A DNA stretch of 64,000 nucleotides from Spiroplasma endosymbiont of Cantharis nigra (GCF_964019925.1 NZ_OZ026470.1:1173521-1237520); one strand, 5' to 3'. Shown: positions 1 through 11,431, numbered from the stretch's first letter. Translations and numbers: made by a program. Notes: generated from the sequence alone by a model not told the origin.

Positions 1-3000
1 TCAGGTTTATATGGTAAAAAAGGTGATATTAGAATTAAAGCAATCTCAAAAATTAATTCTGATTTAAATAAGGGTGTCGATAAACTTGTAATTTCAAAAG
101 GAAGAACTTTTAAAGGAAATGCTAAAGAAGTTGTTATTGGTGAATCTTATGCTAAGCAAAATGGAATTAAAACGGGTGACATTGTTAGAATTAACTCTGA
201 TAAATATGGAAACGATTTATTAATTAAAAATACACAAGGTAACTCAGCTGAGGTAAAACAACTTAACGAGGATTTAAAAAATATGAAAGATGTTCAAACT
301 TTTTTAAACAGTAATAGTTATAAAAACCAGGTTTGATTCGAAGTTGTTGGAATTGGAACATCAGCAGATTTTACAACTCCAATAATGGATGAAACAACAA
401 TAATGCCAAACATTAATAATGAGGTTTTAATGTACATGGATTCATCATGAATGGGATATGAAAGTACTGCATATAATTTTACAAAAGTAAAAGAAGAAGA
501 AACAACAAAAAAAGAAGTTGTTCAAAAAACTATGGCTTCATATATTGTCTCAAATGCAAAAGTAGTTGTGACTTCTGAAAATGATAGAGAGGCCTACATT
601 TCTGTAAAAGCAAATAATGAAAGTAACAATGAACTTTTAAATAATCTAGAAAAAGAATATAAAACTTGAGCAGATATCAAAATAGATAGTAAATATATAT
701 TTGTTTCAAATGATCCATTATACAAATTCTCAGCTAGAATAACAACATTTAAATCAATTATGACAGGTTATAATTCAATGGCAACAGGATTAATAGTTGT
801 TATCGTTGCAATTGCTGGGTTTACAACAGTATTAACAACTAAAAAACAAGTAGAATTGCAAAGTAGACAAATTGGATGTTTAAAATCATTAGGATATAAA
901 AAGCGAGAAATTGTTAATAACTTTATTGCGCTTCCTTTAATAGTTTCAATTCTTGGAGCTTTAATGGGATATATTATTTCAATATTTATTGAAACAATAA
1001 TTGTAAGTATATTTTCAAATTACTTTAATATTGCTTTCTTTGGATTTAAATTTAATATTGTTTCATTTGGTTCAAGTATTATTGGTTTATGAATTGGTTT
1101 AACACTATTGGCATTTATAATTGGTTATTGAACAATTAGGCTACCAGCACTTACTTTATTAAAAGGTGGAGATGATAAAGTAATTAATAAATTCTCAATG
1201 TATATTAAGTCTCTATTTTCAAAAAGAAGTTTTAATCCAAGATTAAGAGCAGCTCTGTTAACGACTTCTTTAGGAAAATTGGTAGGTGTTAGCGCAACAA
1301 TGCTTTTAAGTGCAACTCTTATTACAACAACAATTGTGGCACCAAAAGTTATGAAAGATAACATGACAGCTACATTCAATGGAATGAACTATGAAAATAT
1401 GGTTGAATATACTCAACCAATAGCAAATAACCCATGATCATTTCAAAGAACATATAACCCAAATTGAGATAGTGGAAGTGAAGGATGAGGTCAATATGAT
1501 GAGCTTGTATTAATACGAAATAGTGGTAGTGGTAATAAGATAGGATCAAATTTTTTAGGATCAAAACCAGAAGGATATAATTATGGGTGAACAGCTTATC
1601 CAACAATTATTGGGGAACCACAGGCTCCTACTTCCAAAGTTAATAATATAATAGATTGAGAAAAAGTTTATTTAGAGCTTTTAGAAGGAAAAATAAGTCC
1701 ATATTACTATACATATGATATAGCAGAAAATGACAAATTCTTTTGAACTGAATTCTCATATTTAAATTGAAAAAATATGTCTACAAAATTGCTTCAAAAT
1801 TTAGATAGAGCAGAGGTTTCAGGTACTGGTGCATCTATAGCTCTTACGCAATTACAAGCACAGTGACCAGATTATACTAAATTAATAGTTGATTTAAAGC
1901 AGCTATCTTCTATAACTTCACCCTCAATTAATGAATTAAAAGTATATACTAGATTAATGTTACAATTTTACAGCAAGTATATAAAGGGATTAAACTTAAC
2001 TTATAATAAAGGTATGGTTAATACAGAAGATCCTTCCGTATTAAATATTAAAAAAGCAGAAGATAAGTTAAACTCTAGTTTTAATAAGTTAAGTAATAAG
2101 TTTTGAAAGAAAAAAATGCAACCAAATGATGTAAAGGAATTTATGATTATTGAAAATTCTTCTACAGCTGATTTTAAATTTAAGTGAGAAAATAATTTTA
2201 TAAGTCCTTTGGAAATAAATGAAGAGGAAATTCTATCTATTATGGATAAAGATTTATTAATGAATTTAAATACAGCATTTACTTTATGATTTGGTTCTGT
2301 TATAGATGGTAGGATGGGAACTGCTGTTTTACAAACTACATATACAAGATCCCCATATTTTGTTCAAGAGTATATGAAAGAGGCTATTGAAAACAATCAA
2401 AATTATAATATTACTTTTAATTTAATTCCATATGATAATAAGAAAGATGAAATTGGAACAATGTTAAATTCCGAGTTTGTAACAAAGAAAAATAAAATTG
2501 AAAGTGCAAAAATTTTTGGAATAGATAAAGATTCACAAATGGTCTCATTAAAAAATAAAAATGGAATTAATTTAACTAATGAATTATTTTTAGATAATAA
2601 GAAGCAAATACCTATTATTATTAATGAGAGTTTTTATAAGAAAATAAATAAAACAGTAGGGCAGACATTGAGTTTAGGCATTTTAAAGGAACTGCTTGGG
2701 AAAAAAGAAAGTGATAAAGAACTAACTTTAAAAAATGATATTAAATATGGTCATAATTTAATAGAAAAAAATAAGTTTATAAATTTCTCTGATGAATTTA
2801 GAACTCAATCTTCATATGGCTATTATACTAATGGAGGGTTGTATGCTGATAACTCTGCTAGTTTAATTGCTAATGATGGAGGAGTAGATTCTTCAAAAAT
2901 TGATGATATTAGTATAGCAGCAAAATATGCAGAAGATGCAACAAATCCAATTGATATATATAATAGTTATAAAAATGGTAATCTTAAAATAAATTCAATG

Positions 3001-4032
3001 TATGATGATATTGAATTTGTAATTGCAGGAGTGCAAGATGGTTATGGTCAACCTCAAGGTTGAATTTCAAATAAAAATGCAAACAAAATTATGCAATATG
3101 ACCAGATTAAAAAATATAACTTTGAAAATTGATTCGTAAGAGAGTATCCACAAGGAAATCCATTGTATAAACTAGAAAAATTCTCAAATAAGGATGAGGA
3201 AAAAATTCAGGGAGTTACTCTAGAAGAATTTATACAAGAAGTTTACGATGGAAATAGAACTTATGAAGACTTTATAGCTAATGTACAAAGAAGTGAAATT
3301 GGATCAAGTTGAAGAAATATGAATCAACTTTATGAAAATTTATATCCTGTATTTAATTATAAGTATAGTTATGATAATAATATTGTTGATTTAACTCAAG
3401 GATTTTCTGTGTCATCAAAAATTGGTGATTTTAGTTCAGTTGGTTTAAATGGAAGTTTTGAAACAATTTCTGTACCATGTCCAGAAGAAAATTTAACAAG
3501 AGATGATGAAAATCAATGTACAGTAGTAAATCCTGAAAAGTTTAATCAGGGTTATGGAATTGGAACACTTTCAACAATGTTACCAAAAGAACAAACTAGA
3601 CAAATATTAGGTCAAGTTACTGATTTAATAAATTTAATTATTATTATGTTTATTACAATAGCAATTATTGTTTCTGCAACAATTATTCTTTTAACAACAA
3701 GTTTAATTATTTTTGAAAATAAACAATTTATTGCAACAATGAAAACTCTAGGATATTCAAATTCTTATGTTGTAAGACAAATTTTAGGAATGTATATACT
3801 ACCAATTCTAATCATGTATGTCATTGGTTTTATAGCAGGATGATATATTTTTGTAATAATAGCTGATTTCTTAGCTTTAAATACTGCATGAGTTTTACCA
3901 GTAAATTTCTCACTGTGATTGCCATTTACAGTATTTGCAGTTATTGCAACAATTTATATAGTAACTTTTGCAATAGGATGAAAAAATATTCAAAGAATTA
4001 ATCCATTGGAAGCTTTAAAAGATAAAGATTAA
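1..4032 (+). CDS. FtsX-type ABC transporter permease, 5'-truncated by window edge
   Basis: The first 1343 codons seen are open in frame 1 with TGA as Trp; the start lies before the window. Comparison with the paralogue at 17787-21881, where a matching DKLV-SKG stretch lies about 135 residues in, suggests roughly 120 residues are missing. Membrane segments group as in MacB/FtsX permeases: three helices near 760-1150, one near 1240-1345, then an outside region of about 750 residues, then the last helices near 3620-4000. The C-terminus INPLEALKD is the usual FtsX-family ending. Such permeases act with an ATPase to move or release lipoproteins or peptides, or to signal mechanically across the membrane; the substrate here is unknown. 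No ATPase gene is adjacent inside the window. Confidence 0.85.
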
Positions 4033-4037
4033 AAACT

Positions 4038-4070
4038 AATCTTATATATTTGTATATAAGATTTTTTTTA
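4038..4070 (+). terminator. Rho-independent terminator after permease
   Basis: Inverted repeat AATCTTATATA / TATATAAGATT with loop TTTG, followed directly by a T run. It starts six bases after the permease stop codon. Confidence 0.85.
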
Positions 4071-4098
4071 TTTTTTAGAAAACACAAATTATAGGTAC

Positions 4099-4141
4099 TT
4101 AATCTTTAATAAAAACTTTAGTGTAAATAAAAAAAGATTAA
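4099..4141. promoter_or_regulatory. Candidate operator for the DeoR-type regulator
   Basis: TTAATCTTTAA at 4099-4109 and its inverted partner AAAGATTAA at 4133-4141 lie just upstream of the regulator gene. The same TTAATCTTTAA occurs again directly upstream of lacA. Shared spacing upstream of a repressor and its neighbour suggests a binding site; this is inference from repetition only. Confidence 0.4.
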
Positions 4142-4181
4142 ATTAATATTATTCTAGGTTAAAATTATTTTGAGGTGCTTT

Positions 4182-4952
4182 ATGAAAAACCATAACAAGG
4201 CAGAACGTATTAATATTTATTTAGCAAATCTTAGTGATCAAATAAATCTTAATATGAAATCTTTTATTGAAATAGGACATGATTATAACATTCCTGAAAT
4301 AACTGTTAGAAGGGATGTTAAATTTCTTGAAAAAATGGGATATATAAAAATTTATATGGGTTTAATTAATTTCTTTAGAAATAAGGGCTATGAAATTACT
4401 AGAGCTGAAAAGTTGCAAACAAATAAAGAAAAGAAACAAAAAATTTCTATTAAAGCAAATGAGCTAATTAACTCATCTGAAATATTTGTAGGTCCAGGAA
4501 CAACTTGTGAAACTTTTGTAAGATCTATTACAAAAACTATTAATGTTTTATATACCAATGGAATGGAAATAGCAAGAATAGCCAACAACTCACCAAATGT
4601 TAAAAATGTTGTAATAATTGGTGGTAGATTAAGACCACAATCAACTGCAATGTGCGGACCAATTGCTAATAGAATATTAGAGAGTTTAAAATTCTCTCAA
4701 TCTTTTATAACTGTAACTAATCTTGATAAAAATTTATATCTATACAATAATCATGAAGATGAAGCAGAATTTGTTAATAATTTAATTAATTTAACAAATG
4801 AAACTATTTGTTTGATTGATTCAACTAAAATTAGTAAAGTTGAAAAGGGAAATTTAATATGCAATATTGATAGAATTAATATTTTAGTATTAGATGAACC
4901 TCTAGAAAGAGACTTACTAAGAAAAATCTCTATAACTACAAAGGTTGTTTAA
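4182..4952 (+). CDS. DeoR/GlpR-family regulator, probable lac operon repressor
   Basis: 256 residues. An N-terminal winged helix-turn-helix (about 10-60, with IPEITVRRDVKFLEKMGYI) is the DeoR signature; the rest is a DeoRC sugar-phosphate sensor domain (FVGPGTTCETFV, VIIGGRLRPQSTAMCGP, CLIDSTKISK). The chosen ATG has GAGG six bases upstream; an in-frame TTG at 4170 is rejected because it overlaps that site. The gene precedes lacA-lacB, so it probably senses tagatose-6-phosphate or a related sugar phosphate, as lactococcal LacR does. Identification as DeoR family is firm; the effector is inferred from context. Confidence 0.85.
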   Translation: MKNHNKAERINIYLANLSDQINLNMKSFIEIGHDYNIPEITVRRDVKFLEKMGYIKIYMGLINFFRNKGYEITRAEKLQTNKEKKQKISIKANELINSSEIFVGPGTTCETFVRSITKTINVLYTNGMEIARIANNSPNVKNVVIIGGRLRPQSTAMCGPIANRILESLKFSQSFITVTNLDKNLYLYNNHEDEAEFVNNLINLTNETICLIDSTKISKVEKGNLICNIDRINILVLDEPLERDLLRKISITTKVV

Positions 4953-4959
4953 AAATGAT

Positions 4960-4992
4960 AAAAAATGATAATTTTTTATCATTTTTTATTTT
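4960..4992 (+). terminator. Terminator between regulator and lacA
   Basis: AAAAAATGATA pairs with TATCATTTTTT around a short T-rich loop, with more T residues after. It separates the regulator from lacAB and may act as an attenuator. Confidence 0.7.
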
Positions 4993-4998
4993 CCTGTG

Positions 4999-5009
4999 TT
5001 AATCTTTAA
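4999..5009. promoter_or_regulatory. Repeat of the candidate LacR-type operator
   Basis: TTAATCTTTAA, identical to 4099-4109, lies 18 bases before the lacA start and immediately before its GGAAAGG ribosome binding site. Confidence 0.4.
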
Positions 5010-5027
5010 GTGGAAAGGAAAGTATAA

Positions 5028-5462
5028 ATGAACAAAATTATAGTATATATAAATAATAAAATAGATAAAGAGTATGAAAATTTTTTATTAGAAAATATTA
5101 AATCTCAAAACTTTGATATTACATTTCAAAAGGAGATTAGTATATTTAATGACTTAAATAAATTAAGTGATAATTTAAATCAAAAAAAATTAGATAGAGT
5201 AATTGTTATTGATGATTTTGGAACTTTACCATTTATGATTATGGCTCAAAAAAAAGGAGTTGTAGTAGCTCAAATATCAGATTATCATTCTGGGAAGATG
5301 ACAATTCAACATAATAATTCAAACGTCTTATCATTAGGTTTTTCTATAATAGGTAAAGAGAATATGTTAAATGTAATTGATGCATATTTAAGTGCTACTT
5401 TTGAAGCTGGAAGACATATGGTAAGAATTAATATGTTAGAAAATATGTTGGAGGGACAATAA
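5028..5462 (+). CDS. lacA: Galactose-6-phosphate isomerase subunit LacA
   Basis: 144 residues, the usual length. It belongs to the RpiB/LacAB fold. The LacA-type features are IDDFGTLPFM (residues 64-73), HNNSNVLSLGFSIIG and the C-terminal GRHMVRINMLE. With LacB it converts galactose-6-phosphate to tagatose-6-phosphate in the cytoplasm, the first step of the tagatose pathway. The start has GGAAAGGA upstream; lacB begins two bases after the stop, so the two are translationally linked. The N-terminal half is diverged from lactococcal LacA, but the catalytic-subunit contact regions remain. lacC, lacD and a PTS are not seen nearby. Confidence 0.85.
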   Translation: MNKIIVYINNKIDKEYENFLLENIKSQNFDITFQKEISIFNDLNKLSDNLNQKKLDRVIVIDDFGTLPFMIMAQKKGVVVAQISDYHSGKMTIQHNNSNVLSLGFSIIGKENMLNVIDAYLSATFEAGRHMVRINMLENMLEGQ

Positions 5463-5463
5463 A

Positions 5464-5964
5464 ATGAGAATTGCAATAGGATGTGATCACATTGTTACAG
5501 ATATTAAAGATAAAATAATTGAAATGTTAAAAGCTAATAAAATTGAGGTAATTGATTGTGGAACTAATGATTTTAACAGAACTCATTATCCAATATATGG
5601 TCATCAAGTTGCTGTAAATGTAGTAACAAAAAAAGCTGACTTTGGAATTGTAATTTGTGGAACTGGAGTTGGAATTACAAATAGTGCTCAAAAAGTTAAA
5701 GGAGCAAGAGTAGTTCTTGCAAAAGATGTTTTGACAGCTATTGATGCTAGGCAAAAATATGATGCAAATGTTGTTGGCTTTGGAGGTCGAATTATTGGTA
5801 TTGGTTTAATGTATGAGATTATTGAAAGTTTTATACAAGCTAAGTATCTAAGTAAAAATGATGCTTTAATTAATCAAATTAATCAAATTATTGAAAAAGA
5901 AAATTATGATAGTAAAATTTTTGATGAAGAAAAACACAAGTGAGATCAGGGATTTTATAATTAA
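5464..5964 (+). CDS. lacB: Galactose-6-phosphate isomerase subunit LacB
   Basis: 166 residues after reading one TGA as Trp near the end. The RpiB-fold active-site motifs are present: IAIGCDH at the N-terminus, THYPIYGHQVA and the phosphate-binding ICGTGVGITNSAQK. It forms the heteromeric isomerase with LacA. It could be mistaken for ribose-5-phosphate isomerase B, but the paired LacA partner and the DeoR-type regulator point to LacB. The operon stops here: the next 1.5 kb is a decayed insertion sequence, which may have removed lacC/lacD. Confidence 0.85.
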
Positions 5965-6078
5965 CTACTATAGTTACAAATACATAACATGAAATCAAAA
6001 ATTATATTTAGTATAGTAGTAATTATTAAAAAAATATAATCTAATTCTAAGATTTGAGTCATGTAGATAATAAACGAT

Positions 6079-7446
6079 TATGTCCTAAAATAAAAGATTT
6101 ATCTAATAAAATAGATCTTGTATTCTTTCTTTCTCTATCAAAAAAATTTATTTATTTTCTCTCCAAGGAAAATCAGTTTTGGGTATTTTAGTAGTCTCAA
6201 AATACTAATTAAATTGAATTTTTTATTTGCATGTAAATGCTCATCTTCAATTTGAATAAGAATGTAAATATCACTCCCAATTAACGTATAATGTTCTTTA
6301 TTACTTATCTCCATAATCATTAATTTTAACTTTGTCTTAAAGTAAATTGGAGTAAAACTTTGCTTATAAATCACTTATCTTTTTAAAATTAATACTAGGA
6401 TCATTATTATTAATTTTTTTCACTTCAATAAAAAAACTTGGTCAAATTTTCTAGTTATTAATTCTAATTGAACTATAAGGGTATTTAAAAATCTTGATTG
6501 TATTCTTGAATAAGATGGGGCAAATAATTATTTAATTGTTCCATATTTTTAAATCTAAAGTTCTAATTACTTTGGTTATATTATTTGCAAAGTCCCGAAA
6601 GTTCTTTCAACTAATGCTTTTTTAAGGGCTAGAAGTCGTTTCGTATTCACTCCTAAGGAGTGGAAAAATAAATTGTAATTGAGTATTTGAAAACACTATC
6701 ATTAAAGAGATTGCCATTATTTTTACTCTAAAAACATCTTGATTATCAGTAAAATTAATTTTTGGTAAATCTTAATGTTTAAAGACTTCTTTATAGATAT
6801 TATAATAACTTTCAGTAGTTTCTTGCTTACTGAAATAGCCTGCCAAAATCTTTTTACTAGCTTTATCAATTATAATATTCAAATGACATTTTAAGTTTTT
6901 AATTCATTGATGATTTGAAACATTAGTTTCATATATCTCTCCAAATTTTATAATTTCCTTTTGCGTAGGATGGGGCTTCGTTCCTTTAAATTTTTACGAA
7001 TATCTTTTTTTGTTTTTCTGTTAAGAGTATCAATTAAAATATTTTCTTCTATTAATATGTCTCTAATTGCAAAGTAACTTATTTTTCTTTTTGAATTTAT
7101 TTCTCAATAATGTTTAATAATAAAGTCATAATATTTAGTTTGAAATAATTGAATTATTTCATCTTTAAATAACTGTTGAATTTTATTTATAGGTATTTTA
7201 TTGGTATTTTTATGAATAAAAGCTTTTGCTCCAATCTCTTGATATTTTTTAAGTTTTTTTCTTTTGTGTCTAACACAATAACCTAATTTATGGACTGTAT
7301 TTTTAATAGAGTCTTTTCTTAAAGATAATTGCTTAATTAATCATAATTGCTCTTGTTTCATGGTATTTAATAGTAGTCCTTTCATAAAACATTCATTTAT
7401 TGATTATAAAGGAGGACAAAGTCGCTTGTTAATATGTAGGGACATA
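6079..7446 (-). mobile_element. Decayed insertion sequence, IS1202/ISNCY-like
   Basis: The stretch is bounded by short inverted ends, TATGTCCTA at the left (6079-6087) and TAGGGACATA at the right (7437-7446). It holds one broken transposase gene on the minus strand. The boundaries are my reading; target-site duplication is not clear. Confidence 0.55.
6123..7361 (-). pseudogene. Transposase relic, IS1202/ISNCY-like
   Basis: Reading the minus strand from ATG at 7361 gives MKQEQLWLIKQLSLRKDSIK, a helix-turn-helix start, and about 130 intact residues. After that, frames shift several times. Recognisable later pieces are HQWIKNLKCHLNIIIDKASK and KILAGYFSKQETTESYYN, with the first DDE region, then KALVERTFGTLQ with the catalytic Glu region, then YNQDF and a C-terminal tail reaching about 6123. 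Several stops and frame changes make it non-functional. The family assignment rests on this ordered series of motifs. Confidence 0.75.
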
Positions 7447-7514
7447 ATTGCTTATTACTCATAATTTAATTATTTTCTCTCATTAAAAAAATTATTTTTT
7501 TTATTATATTAGTA

Positions 7515-7520
7515 TATAAT
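7515..7520 (+). promoter_or_regulatory. -10 box for the secreted protein gene
   Basis: TATAAT 54 bases upstream of the ATG at 7574. No good -35 is visible; the upstream stretch is a T-rich tract. Confidence 0.45.
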
Positions 7521-7573
7521 GAAAGTGGTTATGAATTTAACTACAGAAAGGTATTAATAAAAGGGTAGGAAAT

Positions 7574-8167
7574 ATGAAATTTTTATTATCATCATTTGCT
7601 GTTAGCACTTTATTAGTAGCACCAGTAACATCAGTATCATTTGGTCTACAAGTACAAGAAAATAAAAATGAATTAGTTTTGTATAATAATGAATTAAATT
7701 ATCCTGATTTATTTTGAAATAATAACTCAGGGTTTGTTACAGATTCATTATCAAAAGGGTGATCTGGTGGAGCAGCTTCTAAAGAAACTACAAAAGTATT
7801 TTTAGGAAATATTTCAAAATTTGGAATAAATTACAATGATCTTGAAAATTATAAATCTGGAGCAACACAAGGTGATTTTTCATTTGAGTTTAAAGATGGA
7901 AAAAAAAGAGTTGAAAAAAAAGAGATACATATTACAAGTATGGGTGAACAATCAACTCCAGAGGGAAAACATTATTTATTTCAGGGAGATTGAAATGATT
8001 CAAGCACTTCGGGATGAGCTTATCAAGGTGGAGAAATTAAAAACTCTGTATTAATAAATAAAGAGGGCGATGTATTTTTATGGTCACGATTATGAGCTAA
8101 ATCTACAGGAGCTGTTACTTATACTACAACAAAAGTAAATATCAAAACTGTCAAATTAGAAAGTTAA
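7574..8167 (+). CDS. Small secreted protein, unknown function
   Basis: 197 residues with TGA as Trp (five TGA codons). The N-terminus MKFLLSSFAVSTLLVAPVTS is a signal peptide without a lipobox Cys, so the product is probably released or held by the helix. The mature part is polar with many Trp and Gly residues (GWSGGAAS, FQGDWNDSSTSGWAYQGG) and ends in alternating beta-type residues, which suggests a beta-sandwich. AGGA lies upstream of the start. The gene has its own promoter and a strong terminator. It lies directly before an ABC ATPase/permease pair and beside a dead IS. I do not recognise the family; the protein at 50092-51258 has a similar lipobox-free start. Confidence 0.75.
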
Positions 8168-8168
8168 T

Positions 8169-8215
8169 AAATAAATAGCCTTTTATTTCATATATAAAGG
8201 CTATTTATTTATTAA
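8169..8215 (+). terminator. Terminator after secreted protein gene
   Basis: A 15-bp perfect stem, AAATAAATAGCCTTT (8169-8183) with AAAGGCTATTTATTT (8196-8210). It starts two bases after the stop codon. Confidence 0.85.
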
Positions 8216-8240
8216 AACTTTTAATATATTTGGAGGAATT

Positions 8241-8954
8241 ATGGAAATTTTAAATATTAGTAAAATTTTTAAAAAAAATGTTGGTGTAAAGAATGTCACA
8301 CTAAAAATAAATAAGGGAGACTTAATAGGGCTGATAGGTCCTAATGGAGCAGGTAAAACTACACTAATGAAATTAATTTTTGGTGAAATAATACCTGATA
8401 AAGGAGTAATAAAATTGCAAGATGATGAACTTTTGTCATATTTTCCTGATAGTAATAATATACCTTTAAATATGAAGGCTAATGAGTATATTGAATATAT
8501 AGGATTTTTAAATTCTCTTTCAAAAAAAGATGTGGAAGAGTCTAAAGAAAAATTGTATAAAATATTTGATTTTAAAGTATATGAAAATAAATATTTAAAA
8601 GATTTATCAGCTGGACTAAAAAAAACACTAATTTTAATTGGAACTTTAATTATCAAACCAAATATTTTATTTTTAGATGAGCCAACAGCAAATTTGGATT
8701 TAGAAAGTAAAATTAATTTTTTAAACGTAATTAGGAAATTAATAGATTTTAATATTACTATTATATTTACTACTCATCTTTTTGAAGAAATTAAAGGTTT
8801 GATTAATAGAGTTGTGCTAATTAGCGACGGGATTATAAAATTAGATAAAAAAATTGATAATAACACTAATATAGAGGAATTGTATAAGTCAATAACTAAT
8901 AAAAAAACAGTAGATTTAGAAGAATTTGGAGAGTTTTGAGGTAATAAGAAATAA
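8241..8954 (+). CDS. ABC transporter ATP-binding protein
   Basis: 237 residues. It has Walker A GPNGAGKTT (about 31-39), a signature-like LSAGLKKTL (about 123-131; the family usually has LSGGQ) and Walker B ILFLDEPTANLD, followed by the switch His in TTHLFEE. GGAGG lies upstream. The stop overlaps the next gene's ATG (TAATG), so ATPase and permease are translationally coupled. Exporters with this ATPase type usually move peptides, drugs or lipids; the substrate is not deducible. The preceding secreted protein is a possible cargo, but a terminator lies between them. Confidence 0.9.
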
Positions 8955-10660
8955 TGAAAAATTTTATTATTTATAAATTTCAATTTAAAAATATTATTAG
9001 AAATAAAACGTTAATTATTTTCTCAAGTATTACTTTTGTATTAACAGCTTTTTTTTCATTGCTAATAGTAATTGCAAGTCCAACAGTTAATAATTTCTAT
9101 ACTAGATCTTTTGGTTTGTACTTTACTTTTAAAATGATAATACAAATTATTTGTATTGGTATATTTGAAGCATTTTTAGTTTATTTCTTATTCTATAAGC
9201 AATTTAATGATGGATTAGTTAAAATTGAAATAAGAGCTAAAATTAAATATAGGAATATTTTTTTACAAAGATTGCTATTAAATAAGTCACTATCATCTTT
9301 ATTTATTTCAACTATGTTTATTTTAGATTTACTAATAGCTAGTTTCAGAATTAAATCTGCTGACCAATTAATTATTAATAAATTATTATATGCTTATTTA
9401 TTTATTATTTTATTTGATCTTTTTATTAATTTTTTTGTTCTACTAATTTTATCTATTTCTAATATCCCAGTATTTTTTACTCTTATAATGTTTACAACAT
9501 TAGTTACTTCATTCTCCTCTTTAATTGATAGTATTGGATATATGAAAACAATAGATATAAATGATAAACATAATGTCGGAAAATCTGATTTGGCGATGAG
9601 TTATAGTATTTCTAATTTTGAAGATAAGTATGTATATGATTTTTATAAAGTTACTAATAATAGTAATTTATTAGATGAATTTTATGAGCAATATATTTAT
9701 TATATAAATCAAGAAAAATTTAATTCAGAAAAAGGTTTTATATATTTACAATTTAATGATGCTTTTAAGCCACCTAAAATAGTGGAAACTATAAATAAAT
9801 TATTTGAAAATGATAGTACTTATAAAATTACAGAAAATGATTCAAAGGAAATTAATTTTTTACCAAGCCAAAATATTAATAAATTTAAATTTACATATTT
9901 TTACAAATTTAAATTAGATAAATCCTTAACAAAACTTTATGAGTTAGCTAATCAATCCAATAATGAAGATGCTATTTTATATTTACCAATTTTTAAATAT
10001 TTAGCGGATATTGAATATCCAACTATGAAATCAATGATGATTTCAGCACCGCAGTCATCAAAAATAACTAGTCCTTTTATTAAAGAAGACAATAATATAA
10101 TTGCTTGAAATAGTGGTTTATTTAAAGACACTATAAAATATTTTAATAATAATTTTGCTGCTTATTTATGTTCTTATATAGTTTTAAATTATATGAGAAC
10201 AATGTTTTCTATATCATACGATTTGATTTATAGTGATTATGAATTAAAAAATGTAATACCAAGTCAAATTAGAAGTAATCTATACTTCAACCCTTTATCA
10301 CATGTCTCATCAATGCTAGCAGGAAAAGGAAAAAATAAATTTATAACAGATAAAGTAAATGTCTTTTCAAATCCTTTAAATTTTAATTTTGTTAATACTA
10401 CTAAAGAATTACAATATGAAGAAAATTCTAACCATTACTTAAGTAATATTTTAATAGATAAGGAATTAAAACAAAATGAAATTCAATATAAGCCCGATTT
10501 CATTGAAAATACAAAATATAAAACTTATTTTCAATTAATTAAAAGTCTAAAATTTAAATCAATATTATATATATGAGTGTTATTTTTATTCTATTTTATT
10601 TTAGGAATAATATTTTTATTATTGAGTTTTCTTTTTATGAAAAAAAGAATATATATTTAA
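8954..10660 (+). CDS. ABC-2-like transporter permease
   Basis: 568 residues with two TGA Trp codons. About six membrane helices lie in the first 200 residues (NKTLIIFSSITFVLTAFFSL, then four or five more). A polar region of about 330 residues, probably outside the cell, follows, and one last helix lies near the C-terminus (WVLFLFYFILGIIFLLLSFL). This shape resembles ABC-2-type exporters with a large loop and differs from the FtsX paralogues of this window. The gene overlaps the ATPase stop by one base. Codon use is extremely AT-rich. Confidence 0.75.
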
Positions 10661-11431
10661 TTAACTAAATTCTACTATTAATTCTTATGGAACTTAAATA
10701 AAAGAAAATTTATATTAGGGCTTATTTCAATTAAAAAAATATAGCAGAATAAGGTAAATATAAAACGCTTTTAAATATGGTTAATGAGTTTGGATTATTT
10801 CAAAAAAATTAGTTGTTCCTTTAGCTTCGATAATAACTTAGATTTTAATATTGCTTTAGATATAATGAGATTTGCCTTAAGTACTTCTATAGTAGGAGAA
10901 TATGAAAGTCCAAAATAGACACGTGAAATGATTGTTAAATCAATTGCAAATGGTCTTTAAAATTTTCTATTCTTTTTTTATATTTTTTCGTTTCATTAAG
11001 AGGGGGTTAAAATTAAAATCAAGTGTTCTATTCTTGCCTGCTTATAATTATAATTAATCTTCGTGGAGGAGGCAAACACTTTTTTAATAAATAATATTTT
11101 TCATTTATAGCTGTTAATTTTAATTGCTTACTTTCTTTGCATTTTTAATTTATATATTTAAAAAGTTTAACCCCTAATCTTTACTTAGAAATAAGTAAGT
11201 TTTAAATTTTATACTAATGAATTCTTCATTATTTATATTGTATTTTTATATTTAGATATGCAAAACTTGATTTTAAGATTTTAAATCTAAATATCTTGCT
11301 TTTTTATTATAATGTGATATTTTTTCAATCTATTGTTTTTTGGCCTAAAGAATGAAAATCCTTTTAATGAGACAGGAGGTTTATTTTTTTTAGGGTTTTT
11401 ACTCTAAAACAAAGATTAAATTATTTTCTTC
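10661..11431. other. Decayed intergenic region with transposase scraps
   Basis: No intact gene. 10766-10960 on the plus strand resembles the transposase relic at 14281-14720: both contain TTTAAATATG then TTAATGAGTTTG, followed by an N/D-rich catalytic-core-like stretch. 11160-11310 resembles the start region of the minus-strand IS3 relic at 13800-13960: both contain TCATTATTTATATTGTATTT. A hairpin with T run lies at 11021-11085. These look like old insertion remains. Confidence 0.55.
11021..11085 (+). terminator. Two-part hairpin with T run
   Basis: AAGTGTT (11021) pairs with AACACTT (11075), and TTGCCT (11034) pairs with AGGCAA (11070), followed by a T run. It is unusually GC-rich for this desert. 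It could be a terminator of a lost gene or a small RNA end. Confidence 0.45.

Noticed and set aside
1..4032. Apparent string of short broken genes
   Set aside because: They share one frame and are separated only by TGA, which is Trp here, so this is one gene.
5965..6020. Inverted CTACTATA / TATAGTAG after lacB as a terminator
   Set aside because: The loop is about 40 bases and no T run follows; support is too weak.
6138..6374. 78-codon minus-strand open frame as a gene
   Set aside because: It continues the C-terminal tail of the decayed transposase.
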